Assembly: GCA_026260175.1 (NCBI GenBank)
Contig: JAKCWW010000170.1
Location: forward strand, 71,001 to 135,000
Source: Reticulitermes lucifugus
Lineage: Eukaryota > Arthropoda > Insecta > Blattodea > Rhinotermitidae
DNA: 64,000 nt
Direction: 5' to 3'
Shown here: piece by piece, positions 11,111 to 22,961 of the stretch
How positions within the stretch are numbered: position 1 is the stretch's first letter
Layout: each line of letters starts with the position of its first letter
The notes under the pieces: model-generated
The model's input: only the letters and a program-made list of their open reading frames with translations
Databases searched by the model: none
What the model was told of the DNA's origin: nothing
Program-made: the position numbers and the translations under genes

Positions 11111-12189
11111 GCACAGAATCGTAACTCTGACTTTACGTTTAATGTGCTTTGCCGTTGTACCTGCAGTCTGAGGTAACGTCTGCATTTTCTTCACATCCTG
11201 TATGTTATGCTATCTTTAGTGAGTCTGGTCTCTAGATCATGATGAAATGAAATTCCAATCAAGTCGCCAATCGGGTTGGTTTGAAGTAATGAATCTCGAC
11301 AGGTAGCGGCATGAGTTGTAAGTTTGCTCGGCCTCCCTGCTCGTCTATCTCGCCATGTGATCCAACCAGGGACCTCCCTTTTCTCGCCTAACGCACCTGC
11401 AACGCAACTACTGTGGTCTGCATTCCACATTTCCTTACCTCAAAGTTCATCCCTTGTTGTACTTAAATTTTCATCCGACTTACGCTGTAGTTACCTTCCA
11501 AAGAGTGATCGCATAATTCGAAATTACTTATCCGTGCCTCGAATTTGACCCCGTTAATCGTGTTCGCTTTCCTGCAGATTGCCTATTAAGATTCCCACAT
11601 AATCGCTCATTCGCCTGTACACACACTGGTTTAGAAATGCTAAATTGGTCTTTAAAAGATTTGATACTGAAGGCTCTTACGAAAAATTGTGGAGCCATTT
11701 AGGTTTTCGTTTAAATTTGACTGCTTTCAGGATGTTTTACCTGAAGATTTAACCACGTTCCTGAGGCTTTTGCGAGCGTTGACACAACTGAACTGGGCAT
11801 GCGCTGTTCTTACCAAGGTTCGTACCCATAAGCAAAGTAGATAAATACAATTAAGCCGTCAAAAATTCAAATTTGGTTTTCCAGATAATATATTTTCTCA
11901 GTATCCAAGAAGAGGGATACATTCGAGCGTAATAGAAATAGCGCATAGAATGTAGCACTGTTGGTAAGATTTGTGCAGGAGCTAATGCGTAATAATTACG
12001 CCACGCATGTGTAGTCTCATTTGATTTTGTAATCCTTCGACTTGGCCACCATGAACCTTTACTGAGAAATACGTAAGTTACATACCTTTATTGCATTTAT
12101 CTTGAAACTTAATGAACCGTTTTCTTTTCGTTGTGTTGCGATGCCGTCAGTATCTCGGACAATGTAATGCCGATGGTGAAATAATTGGT
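11111..12189. other. Intergenic, nothing firmly recognised
   Basis: Opposing open frames at 11191-11430 (minus) and 11324-11548 (plus) show no known domain. No repeat family was matched elsewhere in the window. Confidence 0.45.
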
Positions 12190-12345
12190 GAATGATAAGT
12201 TAGAAATGATTTGGAAGGAAGCATTGGTACACTGGAAGAACTGAATAACCACGACCACTGTCATTCAAGATAGCATGGGTCTCGGCAGAGATTCGAGCCA
12301 GGTATCTCCCGAATACAAGTCCTTTAGACAAATAATATCATTGAC
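12190..12345 (-). mobile_element. Possible family B SINE, badly decayed
   Basis: The minus strand reads cttgtattcgggagatacc, then a box B-like tggctcgaatctctg, then cagtggtcgtggttattcag and aatgcttccttccaaatc. These resemble family B in order and spacing, but box A is lost. Confidence 0.42.
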
Positions 12346-13944
12346 TTTTTAATGTGTACTAAAAGATTACATCAAGAGATTCGCGTACGTGCTGTATGAA
12401 ATCGAGTGAACCTGAAATTTACGTAAGTGTGAGCATACAAGCACAATGTATTGAATTCGTGCCTGATTTTGTGGGGCTTTATCTTAAACTGTATAAGGTA
12501 GAGCTTATAAACTCTAAAAAAATCCCACAGTTAAGACCCATGTACTCCTATTTGCCAGTATACAATTTCTCATTACGTGATAGTGTATTGTCAACTCAAT
12601 AATCTCCATCCCCAGTAACGGAATACGATATTTCTCTTTGCTCCTCCTTCCAAATGTGCTCTGGACCCAACTAGCCTACTTTTCTGTGGATTTAGGCTGT
12701 TCTTTGCCTGTGTGTATAATGACATGAACTTACATTTAACTGCCCTTTCCATCTACCACAGTGCTTGATGATGAGTGGGCCTTTACTTTCATTCCCTCAT
12801 ACATCTTCAAGATGTGGTGTTTTAGCCCAGGGATAACATTCGCCTTTAGCATGTAAATTACGTAACGTTTTAAGGTGGAATCTGCAAGGCACACATTTTA
12901 TAAATAGAGAAAAGTAAATTGTAACGTCGTACCACTACGTTTTATTTCTGTTTATTGTCTTTTATATTGTTTTATTCTGAACAGCAAGAGGTTTGTAAAA
13001 TTTGTACGTATTTAATTAATCATTACTTGTATTACATTCGCTTTTATTTTTTATTCTTTGCGTTTGGAATATACCATCGAATTTACCGAATCAAATATTT
13101 TGTTTGGCTTTTGCCTTCCTGCAGAGCGCCTATTAAAATTGCTCCGGCCGTGTCGAGAACGAATAAACCAGGCATGATTATGTTTGTTATGTAAGAATTT
13201 TACAAAATAAATGCGTTAAAATTTCAAGTTTTGTTTAGATCGGACAATTTGAGCACTTTATATGAAAACCTTCACGCGTTTCAGCTTGCATCTCGAACGT
13301 AACTTGCTACATGTTTATTGGAGCGAAAAGTGTGTCGGACAAACCGTGTAGAAAAGGAAGACATGCTCATTTTGCACCCGCCACAAGATTTCTGTAAGTG
13401 TTACGGTTTTAGGGATAATTGACTGAGTTTACCAAACTGTCTGTAAGGTAGCCTTGTTTCTACTACCAACTATATCTTGTCTTTTCGTAGGTAAACCGCG
13501 TCTATGAATCGCTGTCTGTTTTTTTTTTAATATTTGGAGGAAAGCAATTGAAGACATTTGGTAGGAACTTTGTTAGTTTGGTTAGTCTGATAACTCTTTA
13601 CGACTATCCGTGCCTGCATAAAGTATCCACTGCATCATCTGGTAGAGCAGCCTATCATCTGCAAGTACGAAAGGCGTACAGTTCAATAAATAGACACCTA
13701 GTTACTCTGTTCTGTTGTTGCCTTTGCAGTGTCTAACATTAGTCTCACTCTATGCCCTTGTCACTCCCATTTCACTCTCAGTTTGTCAAGGTAATTTTTA
13801 ATGCCTTGGAGAAACTTGTCGTTATAATTAACTATTTTTTCCTGATAATTTAACGGTTAAATTCAAATTAAATTAGCCTACAACCTAAAATAATGCATTT
13901 ATTATATTCCCATTTCTCACACAAAGGGTACTTAACAGATAATG
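12346..13944. other. AT-rich intergenic stretch
   Basis: No gene or repeat recognised. The frames at 12396-12602, 12955-13194 and 13548-13736 are unassigned and of chance length. Confidence 0.45.
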
Positions 13945-14130
13945 AAGCAAGCTGTAAAGCTTCTGACTCATGTTATTGAGGTCCCTGTTTCGAATCTCGG
14001 CTGGAACACTGACTATCCTTATAGGTTTTTCACTGCTTTACTCAGTCCCTTTAGGCAGATGTCGGAGTATATCTAAAATTAGGCCACGACCACTTCCTTT
14101 CCCTTCGTTTCAAAATAAGTTTCACCAATG
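13945..14130 (+). mobile_element. tRNA-derived SINE, family B
   Basis: The head is agcaagctgtaaagcttctg, with box B cctgtttcgaatctcggc. The body has tataggtttttcactgc and ends ttaggccacgaccacttcc, the family B signature. The same signature occurs at 15584-15613. Confidence 0.7.
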
Positions 14131-14252
14131 GTCCTATCATTCAATGCCATATAATTTATGCAACTAAAGAGCTAGAAAGAAGGTAGAAGTGTTTCTATGC
14201 TTAATCACCAAGCCATGAAGTTGTACGTGGAGTGGACGTATAGTACCATGCA

Positions 14253-14465
14253 TTGTTAGCATCGGTACTAGATGGAGTAGAGCAGACAGCTTCACGCCCC
14301 AGCCGCTCTGCTCCCGTAGCAATAACCTCCAGTATCCGCTTTATGGGCCGCAGGCCCGGTGGATGCTGTGAAGAGGGAAATGTGTGCTCCTGCCTGCAAT
14401 TAAATTGTAATAATTCAGTCGTCCAGCGTTTACTCTAATCACTATACTGACTGAGCTATTCCAGT
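14253..14465 (-). mobile_element. Possible tRNA-derived SINE, family C
   Basis: On the minus strand the head reads aatagctcagtcagtatagt followed by gattagag. The same box A-like stretch occurs at 14755-14800, 16850-17150 and 18398-18660. Box B is not clear here, and the GC-rich body (with gggcctgcggcccataaag) does not match the other copies well, so the 3' limit is uncertain. Confidence 0.45.
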
Positions 14466-14473
14466 TACTATGC

Positions 14474-14740
14474 CAGGGGTGGCCATCTAGACGAGCTTCG
14501 GCAGTCGCAATTTAGGAGGCAACTTAGGCAAGAGCCCTGCATTAATAAAATAAAACACTTCACTCATTTGATTACTTATTTATGTTTATCCAGCTACAAT
14601 AGGTTAGTTTGTTAGTTATGAGTGTCGTTTCTGCAGAAAATCCTTTAAAATCCCTTTCATGGTCAACCTCGTTTGCATGTAAACCACCTGAATATTATTT
14701 TTAGAGACAACTTGCTCGACCCGCGTTGTGGCCACCCCTG
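14474..14740. mobile_element. hAT-type miniature element with perfect target duplication
   Basis: The element has an 11-bp perfect terminal inverted repeat: CAGGGGTGGCC at the left and ggccacccctg at the right. It is flanked on both sides by the identical 8-mer tactatgc (14466-14473 and 14741-14748). An 8-bp duplication plus CAGGGG ends is diagnostic of hAT transposition. The 267-bp interior is AT-rich and non-coding. The intact duplication suggests it is younger than the other miniature elements here. Confidence 0.93.
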
Positions 14741-14754
14741 TACTATGCAATATT

Positions 14755-14800
14755 CCATCTTGTATCCTAGTCACTATACTGACTGAGCTATCTCACGTAC
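14755..14800 (-). mobile_element. Family C SINE head fragment
   Basis: Only the box A region survives: gatagctcagtcagtatagt then gactagg on the minus strand. It sits a few bases beyond the hAT element and duplicates the head at 14430-14465. Confidence 0.5.
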
Positions 14801-15494
14801 TTTAAGTTGAAAAGCATCGTTAAATAATCCAAGAACCAAAGCTGAGAGCAGAAGTGTGAATGGCGAAACCAAGAGTACTAATGCGCCTGGACGAGGTGCT
14901 GTGTTCTTCAGTAGTCATTCCTCTGCAGGATAGGCCTACTGGAAAAAAAAAGGTAGTATAGCAAAACGACGTGGGCGTTTAATGTGTGGAAATTCTGGAT
15001 GACATAAAAAAGTAAGATAGTTGGCTCACTGTTACGCAATGGAATCAGTCAACTGCAGATGCATCATCAGTAATCACCGCTCTCCCCACGAGAAGTCACG
15101 ACTGCGTTCTGTCGTGCCGTGTCGTGGCGAGAGCCGGACAAACGATTTGTTACATCTCTCCAGGCTGCTTCGCTCTTTATATCATTACACGGGGGTCTCT
15201 AAGTGTTGTGAAATTTATAAACAAATTAAACGCCTTTTGAAAATAAGATACGAATACTATTGGTCGTAATTGCGTCGCGATCTTCATGTCTTTGATATCA
15301 ACATTAGTTTCGTATGTTGCGTTAAATTCACTTGCCCCAGTGGGTCTCTCTTCAGAAGCTGATAATCTTCTAAGTGTTAAAAAATCCTTGGCTTTTACAG
15401 GATTTGAAAGTTCATGACCGAGTTCACAAAAGCCAGTAACTAGTTCCGCTTGAACACTTGAACCCCGTTCTTGTCTATACAGATCGAACAAGTT
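14801..15494. other. Intergenic with an unassigned 104-residue frame
   Basis: The minus-strand frame 15177-15491 has a moderately protein-like composition but no domain I can name and no splice-site context I can defend. Treat it as unassigned. Confidence 0.4.
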
Positions 15495-15640
15495 AGCTCA
15501 ATCGGCGTCACTTCTGCCTTGGGTACTGTCCTTAGTTTTTTAGTGGTTTTACTCAGTTCCTCGGGACACATAATGGTTTAATACCTTAATATAGGCCACG
15601 ACCGCTTCCTTTCTTATGTTCTCAATTCAGTTTTGCAGTA
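15495..15640 (+). mobile_element. Family B SINE with deleted head
   Basis: A partial head, gttagctcaatcggcgtcac, runs straight into the body, with box B apparently deleted. The tail taggccacgaccgcttcctt is an almost exact family B signature. Confidence 0.6.
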
Positions 15641-16845
15641 TGACCCACTCACTCGATACTAGCACTGTCGTTAAGTAAACTACAAATAAATACATTGAGA
15701 TCCCTATTACACTTAATCCGCCCATTTTATCTTTGTTTATTTTCTCACCCTAAAAGTATTTGTTGGTGTTATAAATTAGAAATTTTCTGATATAACAGAA
15801 TATCTAGCGCAGGAGACAGATGACAGAGGGTCCCCGTCAGAGACGTTTCTCTTCTCTAGCGTCCGGAACACTCTAGAGCCTGTTCAGTCTCGTGTTAAAT
15901 GAGCATTGGAGCATTGGAGTCTGGTGTGTAGGAACTGCAGCTTTAACCTTCACAAACATTCATTTTGTCATATTCTGCCTTTCGCTAAATCAACATTTTC
16001 ATGTAACAAAATTATGTGAGAAGTTCCTAATACGAAGCAGGAGTTAACTTCTTCCTAAGTATAGCCCAAATGTAGAAAATAAAATCCATTATATCGGAAA
16101 CTGCCAACAGCTATTTACTCTGTTACCAAATATTCACTAGATGTTTACACTGATGGAGAACTAACAAATTGAATTTTTTTTAAACTAAACTAACGTTGGT
16201 GGTAGCCATGTTAGCATGGTTAAAGACAAATCCCAGACTCCACGTCGCAGTGGCCACTAAATTTTGTACGGTGGCGCCTAATATTTGTGGGTCCTCAATA
16301 TGGAACTTGCTGCATGTCACCTTTCTGGCGCCTAGAACTTTGAGGTCGCTCTTAGGTTTTTGTAAAATGTGTGCGTCCCTCGTTACAGATATTAATTTTA
16401 TGTTGTTCTGGACGCAAGCCAAAGTGCAGCAAAGCTAGTAGGCCTACGATTCAGAAATGCAAACTCTCGAGTTTATGGGTGTTTATTTTTGCCTTTAAAA
16501 AAACGTAACAGCGTAGGACCGCCACTTACTACTGCAGAAAGCTGGGTTTGGTTCCAGTTTGATTATACTTAATGTATCAGTCACAAATGGTAGGTAGCTG
16601 TAGTTATGATTTTTTTTTCCAATTAGGCGAAAATTTTTTTAAGTTCCTATATTGAAATTAAGTTGGTTTAAAATTATGACGCTACGAACATGCTTGTGAA
16701 AGGGGGCAAGCTGAGACTATTTTTGTGTCTATACCATGCTTACGCAGCGTCATACAATGAAAACTCAGTATGTTTTGTTACGCTAATTATTTTTCTCCTA
16801 CTAACCCCGTAGGCCGAATGCATTCTTGAGAAGGTGTAACTCAAA
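15641..16845. other. Intergenic, nothing recognised
   Basis: Opposing 80-residue frames at 16180-16438 are mirror images of one non-coding stretch. No repeat match was found. Confidence 0.45.
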
Positions 16846-16849
16846 TAAC

Positions 16850-17155
16850 CAAGAACTTCCGCGCCCTACACGGAACCCATAAGTTTCTTTCCTGGGCCCT
16901 AATATTGAACTATGTGAATCCAGTCCATAAAGTGGTGTTGAGTCTGTTGTATTTAAGAACCACGACATGAAAATATATAGGGGTATGGAGGTATGAGCTT
17001 CCTGCCATGGTTGCTTTGCTCCATTATAGGAGTCTTTGTGGAATCCAGAGCCATTAGAACTTACGGACAAAATCTCTGTTTTTTTTTGGGAATCGAACCC
17101 TGATTTTGCAGTAATCATCCCCACAGTCTAGTCACTATAACGACTAAGTTATATC
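16850..17155 (-). mobile_element. tRNA-derived SINE, family C
   Basis: On the minus strand the head ataacttagtcgttatagtg then gactagac (box A) is followed by a box B gggttcgattccc. The spacing is typical of a tRNA head. The body continues toward lower coordinates, and its 3' end is set by eye. The 107-residue frame at 16801-17124 is a shadow of it. Confidence 0.6.
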
Positions 17156-17159
17156 CGTC

Positions 17160-17726
17160 TCACTATTATCACCTCATCAGCGCCTAGTTATTCACAGTAT
17201 CCTCTTACGTTCGGGCTTGCTGTCTGAAACTTCGTATAAACGTCTCATCACTTCCATTCGTGACTTTGCTGCCTTCCAGTAAAGTACTGTCGGCTGACTG
17301 CACTCAATAGATGACGTAGATGGAAATGAATTCAGACGTGCTGTATTTTAATCTCGAAACTGTTGCAAGTGTTCCGACTTGTTATGTCTCTCGCCGACAC
17401 AACTTTGAAACATCTTAAACATGGTTGGAATGTCTTTAAGGTAAGGCCTGCATATTTCCTGCCATATAACACTATACAGCTATATTACGTTTCAACACAG
17501 GTAAGGCAGAGTTGTCCCTGTGATTCATTAAGGCACTCTGTCACGAACAAGTGCAAGGGCGTGGAGTTACGTTTCCACGCTTTTGAAACTCGGCGCTAAA
17601 TAGTGCCATATTTGTACCCCATCCTCTAAAGGTTGGAATAAAACATTAGTTACATTTATCTTACAACAATTATCTTTTCATTTCCTGTCTCAAGAAGTAT
17701 TGTTTTATTTATTCTTGTGCCCAGAG
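17160..17726. other. Intergenic, nothing recognised
   Basis: No gene or repeat supported. The 78-residue frame 17363-17599 is unassigned. Confidence 0.45.
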
Positions 17727-18008
17727 TTTTTTTTGAAGGGCCCCGCAGCAGATGCTACATACGCACCGCAGCCTTGAGGCTTATTGTGCAACCCTGTGAC
17801 GAAGATGATTAGTTTTATTTTCGTTTTTCCGTGTAATGGAGCACCGGTGGAATTAAAATGACAGGGAAAACCCGAAGTACTCGGGGAAAAACCTGTCCCA
17901 GTGCCAGTTTGTACACCACAAATCCCACATGGACTTGACCCAGGATCGAACCCGGGTCTCTGCAGTGAGAGGCCGGCGACTAACCGCCTGAGCCATGGTA
18001 TGGCCCGT
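17727..18008 (-). mobile_element. tRNA-derived SINE, family A
   Basis: This is a minus-strand copy with box A ggcggttagtcgccggcc and box B gggttcgatcctggg. The body is conserved, and an A-rich tail (seen as T on the plus strand) lies at 17727-17735. The 5' end has a small duplication, ggcacgggccataccatgg, compared with the other copies. Confidence 0.9.
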
Positions 18009-18397
18009 GCCAAGAGTTACTCTAGGCCTCTGATATCTTTACGCTGGATGAAGTAATTCTAAGGAGCTTTCAGGTCAGACTGTACATTAAATTAAGATGA
18101 AGGTGCAGAGATTTTGGAGAGTGCTGGTATGATAAAGTAAATTTCCTCATATCTTTCAAAATCTTTTGCAACACATGTCTCTTTACAGACTTATATAAGT
18201 AGTCACGTGGGAGAATGACAGCTTCAAAGAGCTCTACCATTCACAACGGAAGATGAAATGTCAGCCAGCAGTATGTTTTCCCCTTCCTCTCCACTAGTTT
18301 GAAGAACCCATGGATGCAAAATCTCAGTGTTACTGTCGAGCACAAAATTTCCTAATAAACACACTAAGACGTGACTGTTTGTGCCCCCTGCGTCCGG

Positions 18398-18660
18398 AAC
18401 TTGAATAGCTTAGTCGGTATAGTAACTAAACTGGGGCAGAACAATCGAATAATTGGGGGTTCGATACCCGGGGCAGAGACAAGAGATTTCTTATTCTCCT
18501 AACCGTCCTGAATTTTTCGTCGGGGGCGAAGCAATCGGGATGTGAAGTTCACCAATGACTTTCATCTAATGCAGAGGATGCCTACAACTACACTTGCAGC
18601 CCCCTATACATCTTCGTTGCGTGGTGTTTAATGAACGGGAGAATTTTATCTTTTTACCTT
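18398..18660 (+). mobile_element. tRNA-derived SINE, family C
   Basis: The head reads tgaatagcttagtcggtata then gtaactaaac (box A), and box B gggggttcgatacccgg is well kept. The body, with gcagagacaagagatttc and gtgaagttcaccaatgac, runs to a T-rich end near 18660. This is the best-preserved copy of family C here. Confidence 0.7.
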
Positions 18661-18779
18661 ACCTTCACGCCCAGTTAAGCATTAAGCAGGACACCATTAA
18701 GTTATGTGTGAATTGACGGTAATGACTGCTCATTGTGAGAATCTTACACAATATAAATACATGGTGTAGGGAAAACTGA

Positions 18780-19140
18780 GAGTTGTTACTATTAACAAGG
18801 TACTATGCAATGTACGTACAACATAACATTGTGGCGCCGTTCGCGTAACCATTATAGCCATGGAAATGCAACAGTGCTTTCCATTTATTGCTGGACGACA
18901 TATATCGCTGCCAACAACGTGAAGTACACTGAGGTGTTCATGTAAAGTACCCAATATTTTTGCCTGATTTCAAACAAATTTCTAGTTTCTCGACAGATTT
19001 TCGTAAAAGCTCCCAGTATCAAATTCACTAAAATCCGTCCAGTGGGAGCCGTACTGATACGTGCGGACAGACAGACGGACGAACATGACAAAGTTAATAG
19101 GCGCTTTTCGCTATGTATGCGAACACGCCTGAAAACGGTG
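18780..19140 (+). mobile_element. Family T inverted-repeat element, internally deleted copy 2
   Basis: The 5' end, gtacaacataacattgtggc followed by gccgttcgc and taaccatt, matches copies 1 and 3. The middle is deleted. The 3' part has aaatccgtccagtgggagcc, cgtgcggacagacagacgg and catgacaaagttaata. It ends near gcgaacacgcc (19121-19131), the partly decayed inverse of the 5' terminus. Confidence 0.65.
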
Positions 19141-19169
19141 ACACTTATATGTTTAGTTATTAAGGGAAA

Positions 19170-19302
19170 AAAACATAGGCTGTGGGTGTACGAGAATAAG
19201 GTGCTGAGTAAAGTATGTGGGTCTAAGAGAGAGGAAGTAACACGAAGCTTGAGAAATTTCATGTTGAGGACCTACATTATTTATGCTCATGAAATTATGT
19301 AT
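19170..19302 (+). mobile_element. LINE tail, part 1 (before nested SINE)
   Basis: The translation contains VYENKVLSKVCGSKREEVTR followed by a decayed stretch. This matches the familiar carboxyl end of insect LINE open frame 2, of the type VFENRVLRRIFGPKRDEVTG. It lies in the same orientation as the fragment at 19561-19790. A family E SINE separates the two parts, so they are one insertion split by a later one. The LINE clade cannot be set from the tail alone. Confidence 0.65.
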
Positions 19303-19556
19303 TTTTTCATGGCTCGACAGCCCTAGTGGGCCTAGGCCTCCTCATTGTTGAGGTTTCGAGATCACACTTCAGACACACCACACTCGGTAGGACTCCTCTG
19401 GACGGGTGACCAGCCCGTCGCAGAAACCTCTGCTTGACAACACACAACACTCACAAGAGACAGACATCCATGCCGCCGGCGGAATTCGAACCCGCATTCC
19501 CAGCAAGCCAGCGGCCGCAGATCCACGCCTTAGACCGCGCGGCCACCGGGATCTGC
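19303..19556 (-). mobile_element. tRNA-derived SINE, family E, nested in a LINE
   Basis: On the minus strand the head has ggccgcgcggtctaaggcg (box A, of the Ser/Leu tRNA type) and gcgggttcgaattccgcc (box B). The body includes catggatgtctgtctcttg, gggctggtcacccgtcc and ggctgtcgagccatg, and ends in an A-rich tail. The flanks ctcatgaaattat (left) and cccatcaaatattat (right) look like decayed copies of one target site inside the LINE. Confidence 0.85.
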
Positions 19557-19560
19557 CCAT

Positions 19561-19790
19561 CAAATATTATTAGAGTGATCAAATCCAGGAGAATGATATG
19601 GGAGGGGCACGTAACACGTGTGGGGGAGAATAGATATGCATACAGGGTTTTTTTTGGAAAGCCTGAGGGAAAGAAAGAGACTGCTTGGAAGACATAGGTT
19701 TAGATGGGAGGACAATAGTAACGTTAGTTTTAAAGAAATAGGGTGGCTTGGCGAGGACTGGTTTAGTCTGGCTTAGGATAAGGATAATGG
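19561..19790 (+). mobile_element. LINE tail, part 2
   Basis: The translation reads NIIRVIKSRRMIWEGHVTRV, then GENRYAYRVFFGKPEGKK. After a frameshift near 19695 it continues RFRWEDNSNVSFKEIGWLGE. These match the carboxyl end of LINE open frame 2, whose usual form has SRRMRWAGHVARMGE, NAYRVLVGKPEGKRPLGR and RRRWEDNIKMDL. The frame is broken, so this is a relic. The plus-strand frame 19434-19697 runs from the SINE into it and is not a gene. Confidence 0.85.
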
Positions 19791-20584
19791 TGGGCTGTTC
19801 GAGACTCGGTGGTGGGGGGATTTCTTTACGATCTGGTAACGTCTCGAGAAGAAGTCCGTTGTTTGGGTACGTGAAATTGCCACTGTGTAATGCAAATTGG
19901 CGTCTGGGTGACGTCAAGTACCATAAACCTCCTACTGAATTTAATGCGAACCTGCAGTCTACAGCAAAATTATTCAGTAATTATGTAGGTTAACATTTCA
20001 TGCCGCAGGCCCCAAGTATCATATTTTGAAGTCAGATACCAACACTGGAATTTTTCACGGTTGTTCTCAATCCTTTCAGAGAATCGAGAAGTGGAGTTGC
20101 TTTCAAAGAGATCACGACTACATACTTTGCCAGCCATCACGATACTCCATCCAATCACACAAACATCCGTCATACACCCTATAAGCCTCTTAGCGTAAGT
20201 ATTTCTCTACTTGGGGCTTTGACATTTTTATACCACATTCTCAGTCTCTATGTGTCAGCCATTCCAATATCTTTTTCTACCTGAATTTCTCATTTCCACA
20301 GTTTCCCGTTAATATGCATTGAACCAGTAGTTATAGTCATGAATATTCTATCACCCTCTCAAGGCACTTTTTGTTTTCTATTCTCTGCACAATTCCGTTT
20401 CCTACTCTGATTAATATCCTATATGATTTAGACCTAGCCTTCAGTTAAGTATTGAAAAAAGTAATTTCTGATGATTTAAATATGTCTTTGGCTGTATTTT
20501 TAAGTATTTCACAATTCTTAATTTTTTACAATTATTTACATTTATACTTTATCTTTATGGTTTCTTATTTAAAAATATCAACTT
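19791..20584. other. Intergenic, nothing recognised
   Basis: AT-rich. The frames on both strands at 19579-19993 overlap the LINE tail or are unassigned. Confidence 0.45.
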
Positions 20585-21040
20585 TAATGTACGCAGAACC
20601 ATGATTTTACCTGCTGGGTCATGTGGATATGAAATCTGGTGCTTTGCAGGCAGACCATCGCCGACATTGAGGGTAATTGAGAAGAAAGTGTTCAGCGGAA
20701 CTTTGGAGCCAAAGAGTGTAAGTTACAGGAAGAGGGAGATAATTACACAGAGGAAACGCTTACTGTCTTTACTCCTCATCGCGTGTTATTGAAGCGATCA
20801 AGTGAGGTAAGGTGGACTTGGCAGCACATTTAACAGGAGATGGGGCAACGAGAAATGCATACAAAATTTTAGTCGTAAATCTTGAAGGACGAGACTGCTT
20901 GAGAGTCTTCTTTGTAAATAGAAAGATAATGTTTAGATGGATCTTAAAAAGCATTGTGAGAAGGTGGAATGGGTTTGTGTGGTTCAGATGATCTCTTATG
21001 AAGACGGTAATGAACCTTTGGGTTTCATAAATGAAGAGGA
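20585..21040 (+). mobile_element. LINE tail, second copy
   Basis: The translation starts MILPAGSCGYEIWCFAG, matching the LINE stretch VILPVLLYGCETWSL. It continues LRVIEKKVFSGTLEPKS and then, after decay, GDGATRNAYKILVVNLEG and LMKTVMNLWVS. The last piece matches the usual LVNTVMNLRVP terminus. Order and spacing are those of the LINE carboxyl end, but several frame changes are present. The minus-strand frame 20769-21107 is its shadow. Confidence 0.75.
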
Positions 21041-22961
21041 ATTTTTTGTCCCTTTGAGCGACTGTGGGGTTCTCAACATCGCACAAAGTTAGTTGCTTAG
21101 TTTTCATGTTTTCTTTGTGTTTTTGTTCCTGTCCATTTTCACGCTGTTGTTTACAACCCCGGGCAGCTTCCTGTCTACTTTTTCAGCATAGTCTTCGTAA
21201 CCTTTTGCAGTAAATAGGCCTCTTAGTACTGAATCCAAGTGCAGATGTTCCAAAACCTTCCTAGGATTGTTCATAACTCGAAAGTTCGTAAATTCAAAAG
21301 TCCCTCTCTTTCGGTTTCATTGCCTTTAATGATTTATTTAAAATAGGTAATCGAATTTCGATTACTGGCAGGGGCAGTGTTTCGACCGGCTCTGTGACCC
21401 ACCAAGTCTCCTATTCAAAAGGTAAAGCGGCCAGAGCATCAAGCTGACTACTCATTTCCATCTAGTGTCGACATTAATGAGTCGGGCTATAGGCCTACTT
21501 CCACTCCACCACTTGCCTTTATGACGTGCTTAGGGGCAACTTTACAGTCACCTTATCGTTTAGTTTGGCCTTTTACAAATCCTAACTTTTTAGACAAATA
21601 ACTTCATAATTTTTTGACTTCAGTAGAATTATTGAACAAAAGAAACATGAAATCGCATAAACTCGAAGTTCTCTTAAGTCTAAATCGCTTAAATTGAGGG
21701 ATATCTGTATTTAAGTTCTTCGAAATGTAGCCTTACCACTCCTCACACCCAAATTATTTATACGACGTCCGAAATACGTATATATTCAAGTAATGAACAT
21801 GAAACTTTGGACACAAGGAATATGAAACACGAATATCTAGATGGCTGTCCAATAGCCTTAAACCGATAACCGACAGATGGACGACCGCTAGTAGAGATGG
21901 GACTGTTTTGCTGACTCACGCCCTAATGACCGGGTGGGTATCCTGATGGGGGTGTGACCTCAAACAGGATCTCAGTTCTCACCTTCCCCAATCCGACAAG
22001 TGCACCAGATAACACAAACCGACGGACGGAACCGACCATCCAATAGGCCGACATTACATCACTTTTTTTTTATTCTACAAGCATGATGGAAAAAAGAAGC
22101 CGCCGCCAAAGACAGAGAAATTCTCCGACATCTCAGTCGACAGCTCCGCGATGCGCACGAGTGGGGCTGGTGTGGACTTTGCTAGACAGCTGACCTTTGA
22201 TCCCCAGATCACAAACTCTCACTCTGTTCGATAAACTAGGGGTATTGCACTCGGTGCTGCGGGTCTTCCTGGGGCCGTTTTATCACAACGAAGGTGTTGC
22301 TTATTCGTGCGCCTGAATTACTGAAATAATAATAATATTAAAGTCTCCGGGATTGTAATGTTAAATTATCTGAGTTATAGAACGTGGTCATATGATCGGA
22401 TTTGGCTGACTCAGGACACAGTTTATTTACGGGCTCTTGTTGAATGGGGTACTAAACTTGCGTGTTCCATAACATACAGAGAATTTCTGGATCAGCTTTT
22501 TTTGCTCAAGAAGGACACCGTATCTTGAAATCAGTTTTATGTTTACAGAGGTCAGGACATGAAGGCTTGTTGGAATCGTAGATAAAAGGCCCATCTTTTC
22601 TGAATTCTAGCTCTGAATTTTAGTTTATTAATCTGAAAGGAACAGGTCTACGCGTAAATAGGTTAACATCAAAATGGTCTTGAATAAATAGGGTTTGAAG
22701 ATTAATGGTTTCATGTTACATGGGATTTTATTAACCCGATAATACGAGGTAAGACTTAGGCTTTCAAAAATAAGGGAGTTTCTTGGTTAGCTGACTGACT
22801 GGTTTCTCAAGAAGGACGTTGGTCTACTGAGGTAATTTTGAGTGTGGACATTTTTAAATACTTACTTTTTCGAACATTTTATGCTAACCTGTTCCCAGTG
22901 GTTGAGGAATATTGATGTGGGAAGACCTTAATGTGTGAGGGGTTCCTAACAGTAAAAAAAA
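21041..22961. other. Intergenic, nothing firmly recognised
   Basis: No gene, and no match to the other families in the window. A GC-richer patch at 22080-22280 has no recognisable frame or terminal repeats. Confidence 0.45.

Noticed and set aside
15177-15491. 104-residue minus-strand frame
   Set aside because: The composition is protein-like, but I know no family with it and see no supporting splice or neighbour signals.
19434-19697. Plus-strand 87-residue frame as a gene
   Set aside because: It starts in a SINE and ends in a LINE relic, so it is a chance fusion of repeats.
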